Assembly: GCA_027483425.1 (NCBI GenBank)
Contig: JAIXUR010000395.1
Span: 1 to 5,828, forward strand
From: Cyanobacteriota bacterium
Lineage (GTDB): Bacteria > Cyanobacteriota > Cyanobacteriia > Phormidesmidales > Phormidesmidaceae
Reading direction: 5' to 3'
Length of the DNA stretch: 5,828 bases
Positions 1 through 5,017 of this stretch are shown here, in pieces; within the stretch, counting starts at the first letter, position 1, and the number at the start of each line of letters is the position of its first letter. Below the pieces are notes generated by a model, which had not been told where the DNA came from, ran no database searches, and saw only the letters and a list, made by a program, of their open reading frames with translations. The translations under genes and the position numbers were made by a program.

Positions 1-103
1 CTGCTTCTCCTACTTTCTCCTGATTCTCCTGGCTTCTGCCTCCCGCCTCCTGCCTCCCGCCTCCTGCCTCCCGACCCCTGACCCCTGACCCCTGCCTCCT
101 GCC
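1..103. repeat. Heptanucleotide tandem repeat (STRR-like), pyrimidine-rich
   Basis: From 38 to 100 the sequence divides into nine uninterrupted heptads: GCCTCCC and GCCTCCT alternate five times, then GACCCCT occurs three times, then GCCTCCT once, followed by a partial GCC. Upstream (3-30) there are three looser 9-10-base units ending in TTCTCCT, then GGCTTCT at 31-37. Almost every base on this strand outside the unit's first G is C or T. The pattern matches the short tandemly repeated repetitive sequences (mostly 7-mers) known between genes of filamentous cyanobacteria. It contains no plausible gene. The left edge of the array may lie outside the window. Confidence 0.85.
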
Positions 104-160
104 GAGGGTCTCCCAGCCAAGTTTGAGATAAGCTTAAGACAGACGTTATCACAACACCCT

Positions 161-418
161 ATGGCTAGTTCATCTCCGCTGACGGGAGTGATTTTGGTAG
201 ATTGCGCCCGCGCTAATGCCAGTCAGGGGCTGGCGATCGCAACCCAACGCTGTGGCTATGGCGACGACACGGCCAAATTTCAGGCAGCGCTGAAGGCCGC
301 CTGTAGCGAGATGCATGTGGCGATCGAGGACCTGGCAGATTTAGTAGATGCCAGACAGCCCCAGTGGCGACCCAAGCCAGGCATCGAGATTGCTCCAGAT
401 ACCTTCGACGAGCTATAG
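161..418 (+). CDS. Small conserved-looking protein of unknown function (85 aa)
   Basis: I do not recognise this family. The predicted protein is soluble and acidic, without signal peptide or membrane segment. Residues 8-65 look largely helical and carry three cysteines: C15 (in VDCARAN), C31 (in QRCGYGDD) and C48 (in KAACSEM). The tail is proline-rich and ends in IEIAPDTFDEL, which looks like a conserved terminal motif rather than read-through noise. Coding support comes from an intact frame with cyanobacterial codon use, including a HIP1 site at 233-240 inside the gene. The first ATG is used; no Shine-Dalgarno sequence precedes it. A TTGAGA hexamer at 123-128 resembles a -35 box, but no good -10 follows at the right distance. 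The gene ends 16 bp from the end of the converging MOSC gene. Being a real gene is likely; its function is unknown. Confidence 0.72.
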   Translation: MASSSPLTGVILVDCARANASQGLAIATQRCGYGDDTAKFQAALKAACSEMHVAIEDLADLVDARQPQWRPKPGIEIAPDTFDEL

Positions 419-434
419 ATATCTCGAATCTGAA

Positions 435-1067
435 TTACTTGAGTTGTTGCTGAAAGGATGTCTTCAACTCGGCGGCTAGGGCTGGTACCTGAACGGCGCG
501 ACGCACCAAATCGTGATCGGCTTCACGCCTATAGATGCTCACAATGTCGGTAACGGTGACATTGTTTTCGTCGCGGCTGACCGGTTCGATCGCATCCCCG
601 GCACCCACCTCCCCCTCTTGCACAACCGAAAAGTAGATACCGCTCAAACAGCTGTCGAGAAACCGTTTGACCATGTCATCGCGCCCAAACTTGAGATTGA
701 GCTTGAAGCAAGGAAATCGAGGCTGGGTCACCATGACTTCGGCGGTGCCAATGCGAAAGCGATCGCCGATATTCACCGTCGTTTCTGATAGGCCCTCGAT
801 CGTCAGATTTTCGCCAAATGCCCCCCAGGGTAACGGCTGATCGGGTAGCTCCTGCCGCCAGTAGGCGTAATGCTCCATGGGGTAGGCATAGATGGCTTTC
901 TCGATACCGCCATGCACCGTTAAATCGGCCTGCTGGTCACCGTCTAGGTTGAGCGATCGCATCCTCACTCGTCCGGCCACGGGCTGCTTAAAAATCCCCG
1001 TGGTGACCGGCTTTCCTTTCCAACTCACTTCACGGGGCAATCCAACACAGACAGCGATCACTTGCAT
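435..1067 (-). CDS. MOSC-domain protein, YiiM-like
   Basis: This 210-residue protein resembles E. coli YiiM, a molybdenum-cofactor-dependent protein involved in reducing N-hydroxylated bases such as 6-hydroxylaminopurine. Visible landmarks in order: LDGDQQADLTVHGG (41-54), YPMEHYAYW (62-70), WGAFGENLTIEGL (81-93), NIGDRFRIG (99-107) and QPRFPCFKLN (115-124). C120 sits in the QPR-PC-KL motif and would be the cysteine expected to ligate molybdenum. The 3' part (about 165-205) matches the short helical 3-alpha extension found after MOSC in YiiM proteins. The length is close to YiiM (224 aa). On the coding strand TGAGG lies 7 bases before the ATG, supporting this start. It has no export signal, so it should be cytosolic. 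Substrate in this organism is inferred only from family resemblance. It stands alone: its 3' end converges on the small gene, and a 275-bp gap lies upstream. Confidence 0.93.
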   Translation of the reverse strand: MQVIAVCVGLPREVSWKGKPVTTGIFKQPVAGRVRMRSLNLDGDQQADLTVHGGIEKAIYAYPMEHYAYWRQELPDQPLPWGAFGENLTIEGLSETTVNIGDRFRIGTAEVMVTQPRFPCFKLNLKFGRDDMVKRFLDSCLSGIYFSVVQEGEVGAGDAIEPVSRDENNVTVTDIVSIYRREADHDLVRRAVQVPALAAELKTSFQQQLK

Positions 1068-1342
1068 GGGGTAGCCTCAATCGGAGAAATCGTAGTGAGC
1101 ACTCTTGGCAGCTAGTCGATAAGCTTAACGCTGTAGCCCATAGGGCTAATGGACTGGCAAAAATAAGGTACCAGTTTCCCACCATTTTATCGATGCATTG
1201 CTTCGCATCGGCAACGTCTCGCTGTAGCGATGTGCATCCGCCGATCATTGACTGTGGTGAATTGGCGGGGGATGGTTTTGCTGGTTAGTCCGTCACTCTA
1301 GGCCAAGCTCTAGAATGCTTGCCAGATAAGCTTTTCAGGGGA
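1068..1342. other. Intergenic gap between tRNA-Val and the MOSC gene
   Basis: No convincing gene is present. The stretch holds the presumed leader and promoter of the minus-strand MOSC gene, although I find no -35/-10 pair I trust. It contains a perfect 6-bp hairpin at 1134-1148 (TAGCCC, loop ATA, GGGCTA), a second short hairpin at 1191-1210 (CGATGC...GCATCG, 8-base loop), and two copies of the nonamer GATAAGCTT (1118-1126 and 1325-1333). The second copy lies just downstream of the tRNA in the tRNA's direction of transcription. No T-run follows either hairpin, so neither is a clear terminator. Confidence 0.6.
1118..1128. repeat. Intergenic GATAAGCTT motif (one of three copies)
   Basis: GATAAGCTT occurs at 127-135, 1118-1126 and 1325-1333, all between genes. 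The first two copies share a longer match, GATAAGCTTAA, and contain the palindrome TAAGCTTA. They sit 26 bp and 51 bp upstream of the start codons of the two converging genes (161-418 and 435-1067). These are the only AAGCTT sequences I find in the window. They could be a regulator site or an interspersed repeat; nothing in the sequence decides between these. Confidence 0.35.
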
Positions 1343-1416
1343 TGGACGTAACTGGACTCGAACCAGTGACCCCCACGATGTCAACGTGGTGCTCTAACCA
1401 ACTGAGCTATACGTCC
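1343..1416 (-). tRNA. trnV-GAC: tRNA-Val (anticodon GAC)
   Basis: The reverse strand folds into a full cloverleaf. The acceptor stem is GGACGTA/TACGTCC (7 pairs). The D arm is GCTC/GAGC with a GG-containing loop. The anticodon stem is CCACG/CGTGG with loop TTGACAT, giving anticodon GAC at positions 34-36. The variable loop is 5 bases (GGGTC). The T arm is ACTGG/CCAGT with loop TTCGAGT. The discriminator base is A (1343). The 3' CCA is not encoded: the next bases are TCC, so it must be added after transcription. The tRNA reads GUC and GUU codons. It lies 59 bp downstream of the SpoIID-type gene on the same strand, so it could be read through from it, but it has its own candidate promoter in that gap. 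Confidence 0.97.
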
Positions 1417-1430
1417 GGGCAGACATAGAA

Positions 1431-1458
1431 ATTAGCACATTGCCGATCGCGATCGCAA
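1431..1458 (-). promoter_or_regulatory. Candidate promoter of tRNA-Val
   Basis: On the minus strand TTGCGA (1453-1458) and GCTAAT (1431-1436) are separated by 16 bases. Each matches the sigma-70 consensus hexamer at four of six positions. Transcription would start about 7-8 bases before the tRNA, a usual leader for tRNA genes. The -35 hexamer overlaps a HIP1 palindrome (1449-1456). The call rests on position and a moderate consensus match. Confidence 0.35.
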
Positions 1459-1475
1459 GTCGCCACCCCACCTGA

Positions 1476-2693
1476 CTAGGGCACCAGGGCCAGCTGAGGC
1501 ACCAGGGTAGCTAGTCTGGGGGACGGATCTGGCTGGGGCCGTGCAGCGAGCTGTAGGTTGGCTAGGGCCGTACCCTGGTAGTAGTAGGCCAAAATTTGAT
1601 AGTAGGGCTGCCCCTGGAGCGCCATCGACCGGGCACCCCACTGGCTCATGCCCAGGCCATGGCCGTAGCCTCGCCCGTCGATGCGAATGGTGCTGCCCGA
1701 AATGGTGACCGAAACCAGGCTGCTGCGTAGCCCCAGGGCCTGGCGAAACTCGGTGCCGGTGAGGGTACGGGTGCCCTGGGTGCCCTGGAGCCGAATGGAC
1801 ATGATCCGGCCCTGGGGCGTGGCCCGCTCGGTAGTCACCGACTGCAATTGCCCAATCCCCGTAATGCGCTGGGCAAACTGCTGGGAGGAGAAGGTTTCAG
1901 ACCAGCTAAACACCGGGGCATCTTGGTCAAAATCGGCGACGCCGCGCAGGTAGGGAGTGGGCTGCTGCCAAATATCTTCAGAATTTTCGGTATGGCCCCC
2001 GGAGGAGGAGTGAAACACCGCCTCGATCACCCGGCCCCCGTAGGTGAGGACCTGCCCCTGGGTAGCGTTGACCGCAGCCTGTACCGATGGAGTCTCAGCC
2101 GCGAGACCGTGGTACACCTGGTGGGCCGTGGTGCTCCCCACATCAAACAGATCGCCCTGGGTGCGATCGCGCCGATACAGCGCGTAGGATCGGGCCGCTA
2201 CCGCTTGGGCCTTGAGGGCCTCCTGGGGCCAACTGGCGGGCATTTCGCCGCCCACGACGCCGTAGAGATAGGCTTCGAGGTCAATCCAGTTAATGGCGGT
2301 CACTTTGCCGTCTACGGGCACCACCAGCACCCGCCCCCGATACCATTGGTCGCCGATAAAGACATAGCCGCCCCCGGTAGGCTCAACCCAAAACGATTGC
2401 CCCTGCCAGTCGGCTAGGCGCACCCCGCCGCCCGTGGGGGTCACCACCACCGATCGCCCCTGGGGAATTTGGCCGACGCCCTGGCCCGCCGCATTTCTCA
2501 CCACCGCTGGGGTAGAGCTCCCCACCGTGACCTGGTTGAGGCGCTCCCCAACGGCGACGCGCATTTCGACGATGGCCTGGGCGGGCAGCGCCATGAGCCA
2601 CCACAGTACCGACAGGCTCAGGCCCTGTTTAAGCACCATCAGGGCGCGGCTGACCAGCAGCCCAAAGACAAGGGGTTGGCGATGGAGGGTCAT
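1476..2693 (-). CDS. SpoIID/LytB-domain protein, exported lytic transglycosylase
   Basis: SpoIID enzymes cut glycan strands of peptidoglycan, preferring chains whose stem peptides have been removed. In this 405-residue protein residues 1-40 form a signal peptide: R5, R16 and K22, a hydrophobic core (about 24-36) and a likely cleavage after ALPAQA (40). The SpoIID domain follows. YLYGVVGGEMPASWPQEALK (143-162) carries E150, aligned with the catalytic Glu of B. subtilis SpoIID, followed by QAVAARSYAL. HSSSGGHTE (228-236) and the C-terminal GRGYGHGLGMSQWGAR (340-355) are family signatures. Residues 41-130 look like a beta-rich N-terminal extension, and the last 25 residues are proline-rich. No Shine-Dalgarno is seen. 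An in-frame TAG eight codons upstream limits the start; M19 is an alternative giving a shorter signal peptide. The gene lies 179 bp downstream of the amidase-glucosaminidase on the same strand, a likely functional partner. Periplasmic location is inferred. Confidence 0.94.
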   Translation of the reverse strand: MTLHRQPLVFGLLVSRALMVLKQGLSLSVLWWLMALPAQAIVEMRVAVGERLNQVTVGSSTPAVVRNAAGQGVGQIPQGRSVVVTPTGGGVRLADWQGQSFWVEPTGGGYVFIGDQWYRGRVLVVPVDGKVTAINWIDLEAYLYGVVGGEMPASWPQEALKAQAVAARSYALYRRDRTQGDLFDVGSTTAHQVYHGLAAETPSVQAAVNATQGQVLTYGGRVIEAVFHSSSGGHTENSEDIWQQPTPYLRGVADFDQDAPVFSWSETFSSQQFAQRITGIGQLQSVTTERATPQGRIMSIRLQGTQGTRTLTGTEFRQALGLRSSLVSVTISGSTIRIDGRGYGHGLGMSQWGARSMALQGQPYYQILAYYYQGTALANLQLAARPQPDPSPRLATLVPQLALVP

Positions 2694-2737
2694 CGGTTTA
2701 GGCAGAACGTAGAGGGACTAAATCGGCAGGAAACTTG

Positions 2738-2785
2738 ATGCCGGGCGGCACTTTTTACGGTATCACCAATGGCCTAGCCCGGCAT
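2738..2785. promoter_or_regulatory. Perfect 9-bp inverted repeat upstream of the SpoIID-type gene
   Basis: ATGCCGGGC (2738-2746) and GCCCGGCAT (2777-2785) are exact reverse complements separated by 30 bases. Inside the arms GGC (2747-2749) can also pair with GCC (2772-2774), extending the stem to 12 pairs with a 2-base bulge. The loop contains a short GGT-ATC-ACC hairpin (2759-2767). The element is about 45-90 bp upstream of the SpoIID start codon on the non-coding side. It could be a dyad operator, a structured 5' leader, or part of a terminator of the upstream amidase gene, though no T-run follows on the minus strand. Confidence 0.5.
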
Positions 2786-2823
2786 AACCGGATCCACTCT
2801 CTACTATGCCTGGCCGCATCGCC

Positions 2824-2863
2824 CCTGGTGGCTCACCCAGGACAGCGGCCAAAGTGGCCCCTG
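2824..2863 (-). terminator. Two adjacent GC-rich hairpins after the amidase gene
   Basis: Just 3' of the amidase-glucosaminidase stop codon are two hairpins in a row. The first (2843-2863) pairs CAG-GGCCA with TGGCC-CTG around a 3-base loop with one mismatch. The second (2824-2841) pairs CCTGGTG with CACCCAGG around a GCT loop with one bulged base. Position suits transcript-end formation or 3'-end protection. There is no T-run on the minus strand, so this is not a canonical rho-independent terminator, though cyanobacterial terminators often lack a strong one. Confidence 0.3.
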
Positions 2864-2872
2864 CGGTACCCC

Positions 2873-4240
2873 CTAGGGCGGTAGGGCAACGTCGGAGAGC
2901 CGCCGCATGAACGCCATGATTTGGCGGCCATACTCTGGTTTAGTATTCCAGCGATTGGTGAGCTGCTCGACCAGGGGAGCGATGCCTCGTGTCACAAAGG
3001 TAAACCGGGGGTCGACCTGGCGCTGCACCAGCGGATCGATGCCGCCGTAGGCTTTCAGGTGCTGAATATGCGCCCGCACCCCCACCCTGGCGCTGGGGAA
3101 CGACGACCCCTCTGGCCCCCCCGTGGGGGCACCAATGCCGCCAAAGTTGTTTTGGGCCGGGTTCAGGCTGCCGCCAAAGCTGAGGGAGTTGGTTTCGACC
3201 AGCATTTGGCAAAAGGCAATGTCGTGGTTGACCCCTTCGATCGCCGCCTCTTCTCGGTACAGTCTGGGCAGGTCGCGGTAGGTATTCACGGCGGCGGGGT
3301 TGATGCGGCCCATGAACTGGCTGAGCTGTACCTCCGAGGCGCTGCCAGTGCCCATGATCCGATCCATCGAGCCGGGGCAAAACTGCATGCCCGCGCCCGA
3401 TCGCAGCCGAATGGTGCGACTCGGTGCATCCCACGACACCGATATGCCGTAGGTTTGCAGATCGACGGCTTTGATGTAGACCACGTTGGCGTAGCGCACC
3501 CGCGTAATGCTGGTGGAGGTGGTGGCGTCTATTCCCAACAGGTCGGCGATGTCAATGGGCACGTAGGCGTTGCCGTTGACGATAATGCCCGTTTCGGGGT
3601 ACATACCGCCGTTGAGGTTAATTCTAATTTCGGGCAGGGTGCTCCCCGCCCCGGACGGAGCCGCATCGCTAGTGACCTGCCGACTCCAGGAGGCCAGCCC
3701 ATCGGCAATGCCCAGGGCCACGTCCCGCCGCTGCCGTTGAATAATGGCCAGGTCGTCGGGGTTGCTGAGGTAGCCAATCTCCATCAGCAAGGACGGACAG
3801 CCGAGGTTGCGGCAGAAGGCCAGCATGCCCATGGGGGAGTCGGTGTCGGGCTTAGGGCCACGGCTGGGCAGTAGGGGCACCCGCCGCCCCAGGGCCAGCA
3901 GCAACAGCTCGGCGTGGGTACGGCGGACATCATTTTTGGCAATGTAAAAGACCGTTGACCCGCGCACTGAGGGGTCTCGGAAGGCCCCGGCCTGGATTTC
4001 TAGGGCCACGTCTTCGGGACGACAGCGGGCGTTGATCCAGGTGAGGGTTTGGGCGGCGCTGAGGTCATCGGGCACAGATAAGACTGAGCCTGGGAGCTGG
4101 CGCGATCGCAGCTCTGCCACCACCAGATCGCGCACCTGGATCATCTCCGCAGCTTCGGTGGTGGTCGGTAGCACGGCACCGGGGTCACGCACCCCGTCTT
4201 CATAGCCTCCGTGGCCGGCTGAGATAAAAATCTGTGCCAT
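2873..4240 (-). CDS. N-acetylmuramoyl-L-alanine amidase fused to a glucosaminidase domain
   Basis: This 455-residue protein has three parts. Residues 1-187 are an Amidase_3 domain, which removes stem peptides from MurNAc: ISAGHGG (H10, first zinc ligand), E29 in the expected second-ligand position, and PSLLMEIGYLSNPDD with catalytic E154. The third zinc His is replaced: LEIQAGAF has Q83 (codon CAG). Residues 203-281 resemble the copper amine oxidase N-terminal (stalk) domain, with the pattern INLNGGMY...IIVNGNAYVPIDIADLLGI...RTIRLR. Residues 300-450 are a GH73-type glucosaminidase domain: CQMLVETNSLSFGGS (E349, probable catalytic Glu), NPAQNNFGGIGAP and GVRAHIQHLKAYGG. No signal peptide is present, and an in-frame TAA five codons upstream (4253-4255) excludes a longer N terminus from this locus. 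No clear Shine-Dalgarno was seen. It lies downstream of the acetyltransferase and upstream of the SpoIID-type gene. Export route and amidase activity are uncertain; the family assignment is firm. Confidence 0.93.
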   Translation of the reverse strand: MAQIFISAGHGGYEDGVRDPGAVLPTTTEAAEMIQVRDLVVAELRSRQLPGSVLSVPDDLSAAQTLTWINARCRPEDVALEIQAGAFRDPSVRGSTVFYIAKNDVRRTHAELLLLALGRRVPLLPSRGPKPDTDSPMGMLAFCRNLGCPSLLMEIGYLSNPDDLAIIQRQRRDVALGIADGLASWSRQVTSDAAPSGAGSTLPEIRINLNGGMYPETGIIVNGNAYVPIDIADLLGIDATTSTSITRVRYANVVYIKAVDLQTYGISVSWDAPSRTIRLRSGAGMQFCPGSMDRIMGTGSASEVQLSQFMGRINPAAVNTYRDLPRLYREEAAIEGVNHDIAFCQMLVETNSLSFGGSLNPAQNNFGGIGAPTGGPEGSSFPSARVGVRAHIQHLKAYGGIDPLVQRQVDPRFTFVTRGIAPLVEQLTNRWNTKPEYGRQIMAFMRRLSDVALPP

Positions 4241-4270
4241 TTGAACCGATCGTTAAATTCCCTCGCCAGA

Positions 4271-4276
4271 ATCATA
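4271..4276 (-). promoter_or_regulatory. Candidate -10 box for the amidase-glucosaminidase gene
   Basis: On the minus strand TATGAT matches the -10 consensus at five of six positions, 30 bases before the start codon. Transcription from it would give a leader of about 23 bases. No recognisable -35 hexamer lies 16-18 bases upstream. It would give the wall hydrolase a promoter separate from the acetyltransferase gene 120 bp upstream. Confidence 0.4.
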
Positions 4277-4302
4277 CCTAGGAAATGGGCCAGTGGCTTG
4301 GC

Positions 4303-4357
4303 GGGGGGGAATGGGGAGGAGAGAATTCAACGTTCAAAAGGCGAAATTCAAAATTCC
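4303..4357. repeat. G-rich tract and degenerate heptad repeat (TTCAAAA type)
   Basis: Between the acetyltransferase and amidase genes, a run of seven G (4303-4309) leads into GGGGAGGAG (4313-4321). From 4326 five heptads follow: TTCAACG, TTCAAAA, GGCGAAA, TTCAAAA, TTCCTGA, with TTC recurring at 4326, 4333, 4347 and 4354. The tract is AT-rich inside GC-rich DNA and reaches the acetyltransferase stop codon. TTCAAAAT-like repeats with 7-8-base periods are common between genes of filamentous cyanobacteria. It is transcribed if the two flanking genes share a message. Confidence 0.55.
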
Positions 4358-4360
4358 TGA

Positions 4361-4858
4361 CTAGAGGTCGTTGAAGGCGGCTAGGGCATCTCCGGTGACT
4401 CGGCAGAGCTGCCACTCGGGTTTAATCTCGGCCCCCATGCGCTGGTAAAACTCGATGGCGGGGGTGTTCCAGTCCAGGACGCTCCAGTCGAGGCGGCCAC
4501 AGCCTCGGGCCAGGGCGAGCTTACCGAGGTAGACCAGCAGGGCCTTGCCAATGCCCTGGCCTCGGTGGTCGGGCTGCACAAAAATGTCTTCTAGATAGAG
4601 GCCCGGCTTCATCAAAAATGTAGAGAAGTTGTAGAAAAACAGCACCATGCCCACGGGCTGGTCGTCAACCCAGGCCAGGGCGGCTTCGGCGTAGGGGCGG
4701 GGGCCAAACAGGGCGGCGGCCAAATCGTCGGCGGTGCCGGTGACCTCGTGGCTGAGCTGTTCGTAGGCGGCCAGGGCCTGGATCAGCGTCACCAGGGCGG
4801 GTACGCGGGCGGGGGTGGCGGGGCGAATGTCGAGGGTGGGATGGGTTGCGGAGGTCAT
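4361..4858 (-). CDS. GNAT N-acetyltransferase, spermidine/spermine acetyltransferase-like
   Basis: The protein (165 aa) is a single GNAT domain that would transfer acetyl from acetyl-CoA to an amine. Residues 9-15 (LDIRPAT) form the first strand. YLEDIFVQPDHRGQGIGKAL (88-107) contains the acetyl-CoA pyrophosphate loop HRGQGIG (98-104). LDWSVLDWNTPAIEFYQRMG (123-142) is typical of the family, with Y138 at the position of the catalytic Tyr of human SSAT. The YLEDIFV and W-N-P-I-FY-R-GA patterns place it with diamine/thialysine acetyltransferases rather than with ribosomal-protein acetyltransferases. The length agrees (SSAT about 171 aa). The exact amine is not predictable. No signal peptide and no Shine-Dalgarno are visible. 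The start shares a 159-bp divergent region with rmuC; the amidase gene follows 120 bp downstream on the same strand, with no evident functional link. Confidence 0.92.
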   Translation of the reverse strand: MTSATHPTLDIRPATPARVPALVTLIQALAAYEQLSHEVTGTADDLAAALFGPRPYAEAALAWVDDQPVGMVLFFYNFSTFLMKPGLYLEDIFVQPDHRGQGIGKALLVYLGKLALARGCGRLDWSVLDWNTPAIEFYQRMGAEIKPEWQLCRVTGDALAAFNDL

Positions 4859-4933
4859 AGGGCAAGGGGTAGCGCGGCGGCTTAGATGGGTGATAGAAGG
4901 GCTAGCGGCTGGCCGGGGGCAACCGCTAGAACC

Positions 4934-4974
4934 GTCAGACTGCGTGTAGTATACGTGTACCTCAACAATCTGAC
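4934..4974. promoter_or_regulatory. Nested direct and inverted repeats in the divergent intergenic region
   Basis: CGTGTA occurs twice with an 11-base period (4943-4948 and 4954-4959), about one helical turn, with GTATA between them. The pair is flanked by an inverted repeat, GTCAGA (4934-4939) and TCTGAC (4969-4974). AACCG also repeats nearby (4921-4925 and 4930-4934). The region lies between the divergent starts of the acetyltransferase gene (4858) and rmuC (5018). Two weak -10-like hexamers for rmuC, TAGTAT (4947-4952) and CATAGT (4993-4998), have no convincing -35 partner. A regulator site is inferred from arrangement only. Confidence 0.3.
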
Positions 4975-5005
4975 CCGGTGAGATCGGCGGGGCATAGTCT
5001 AACGC

Positions 5006-5010
5006 AGGAG
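5006..5010 (+). promoter_or_regulatory. Ribosome binding site of rmuC
   Basis: AGGAG lies 7 bases before the ATG at 5018. It is the strongest Shine-Dalgarno sequence in the window and fixes the start of the gene, which otherwise has no stop codon within the window. Confidence 0.8.
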
Positions 5011-5017
5011 AACGGGG

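Noticed and set aside
1..103. CRISPR array
   Set aside because: The repeats are directly abutting 7-mers with no spacers, unlike the 28-37-base repeats separated by unique spacers in CRISPR.
123..151. Possible promoter of the small gene at 161 (TTGAGA at 123-128)
   Set aside because: The -35-like hexamer is good, but the sequence 17 bases downstream (TTATCA) does not resemble a -10 box, so the pair is not supported.
1134..1148. Terminator hairpin (TAGCCC-ATA-GGGCTA)
   Set aside because: The stem is only 6 bp, no T-run follows on either strand, and no gene ends next to it.
1030..1248. 72-codon minus-strand frame overlapping the start of the MOSC gene
   Set aside because: Its 3' half lies inside the MOSC coding start in another frame, the product is Cys/Leu/Trp-rich with no family pattern, and its start has no ribosome binding site.
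1343..1416. tRNA gene as an integration site for a mobile element
   Set aside because: No integrase gene, no second copy of the tRNA 3' end and no change in base composition is seen on either side.
1848..2417. Open frame of 189 codons on the + strand opposite the SpoIID-type gene
   Set aside because: It is antisense to strong SpoIID motifs, has no ribosome binding site and no recognisable domain.
2921..3874. Open frame of 317 codons on the + strand opposite the amidase gene
   Set aside because: It lies wholly antisense to a clearly homologous gene, and its product is low-complexity, rich in Gly, Val, His and Ala with no domain. GC-rich genes commonly leave such frames open.
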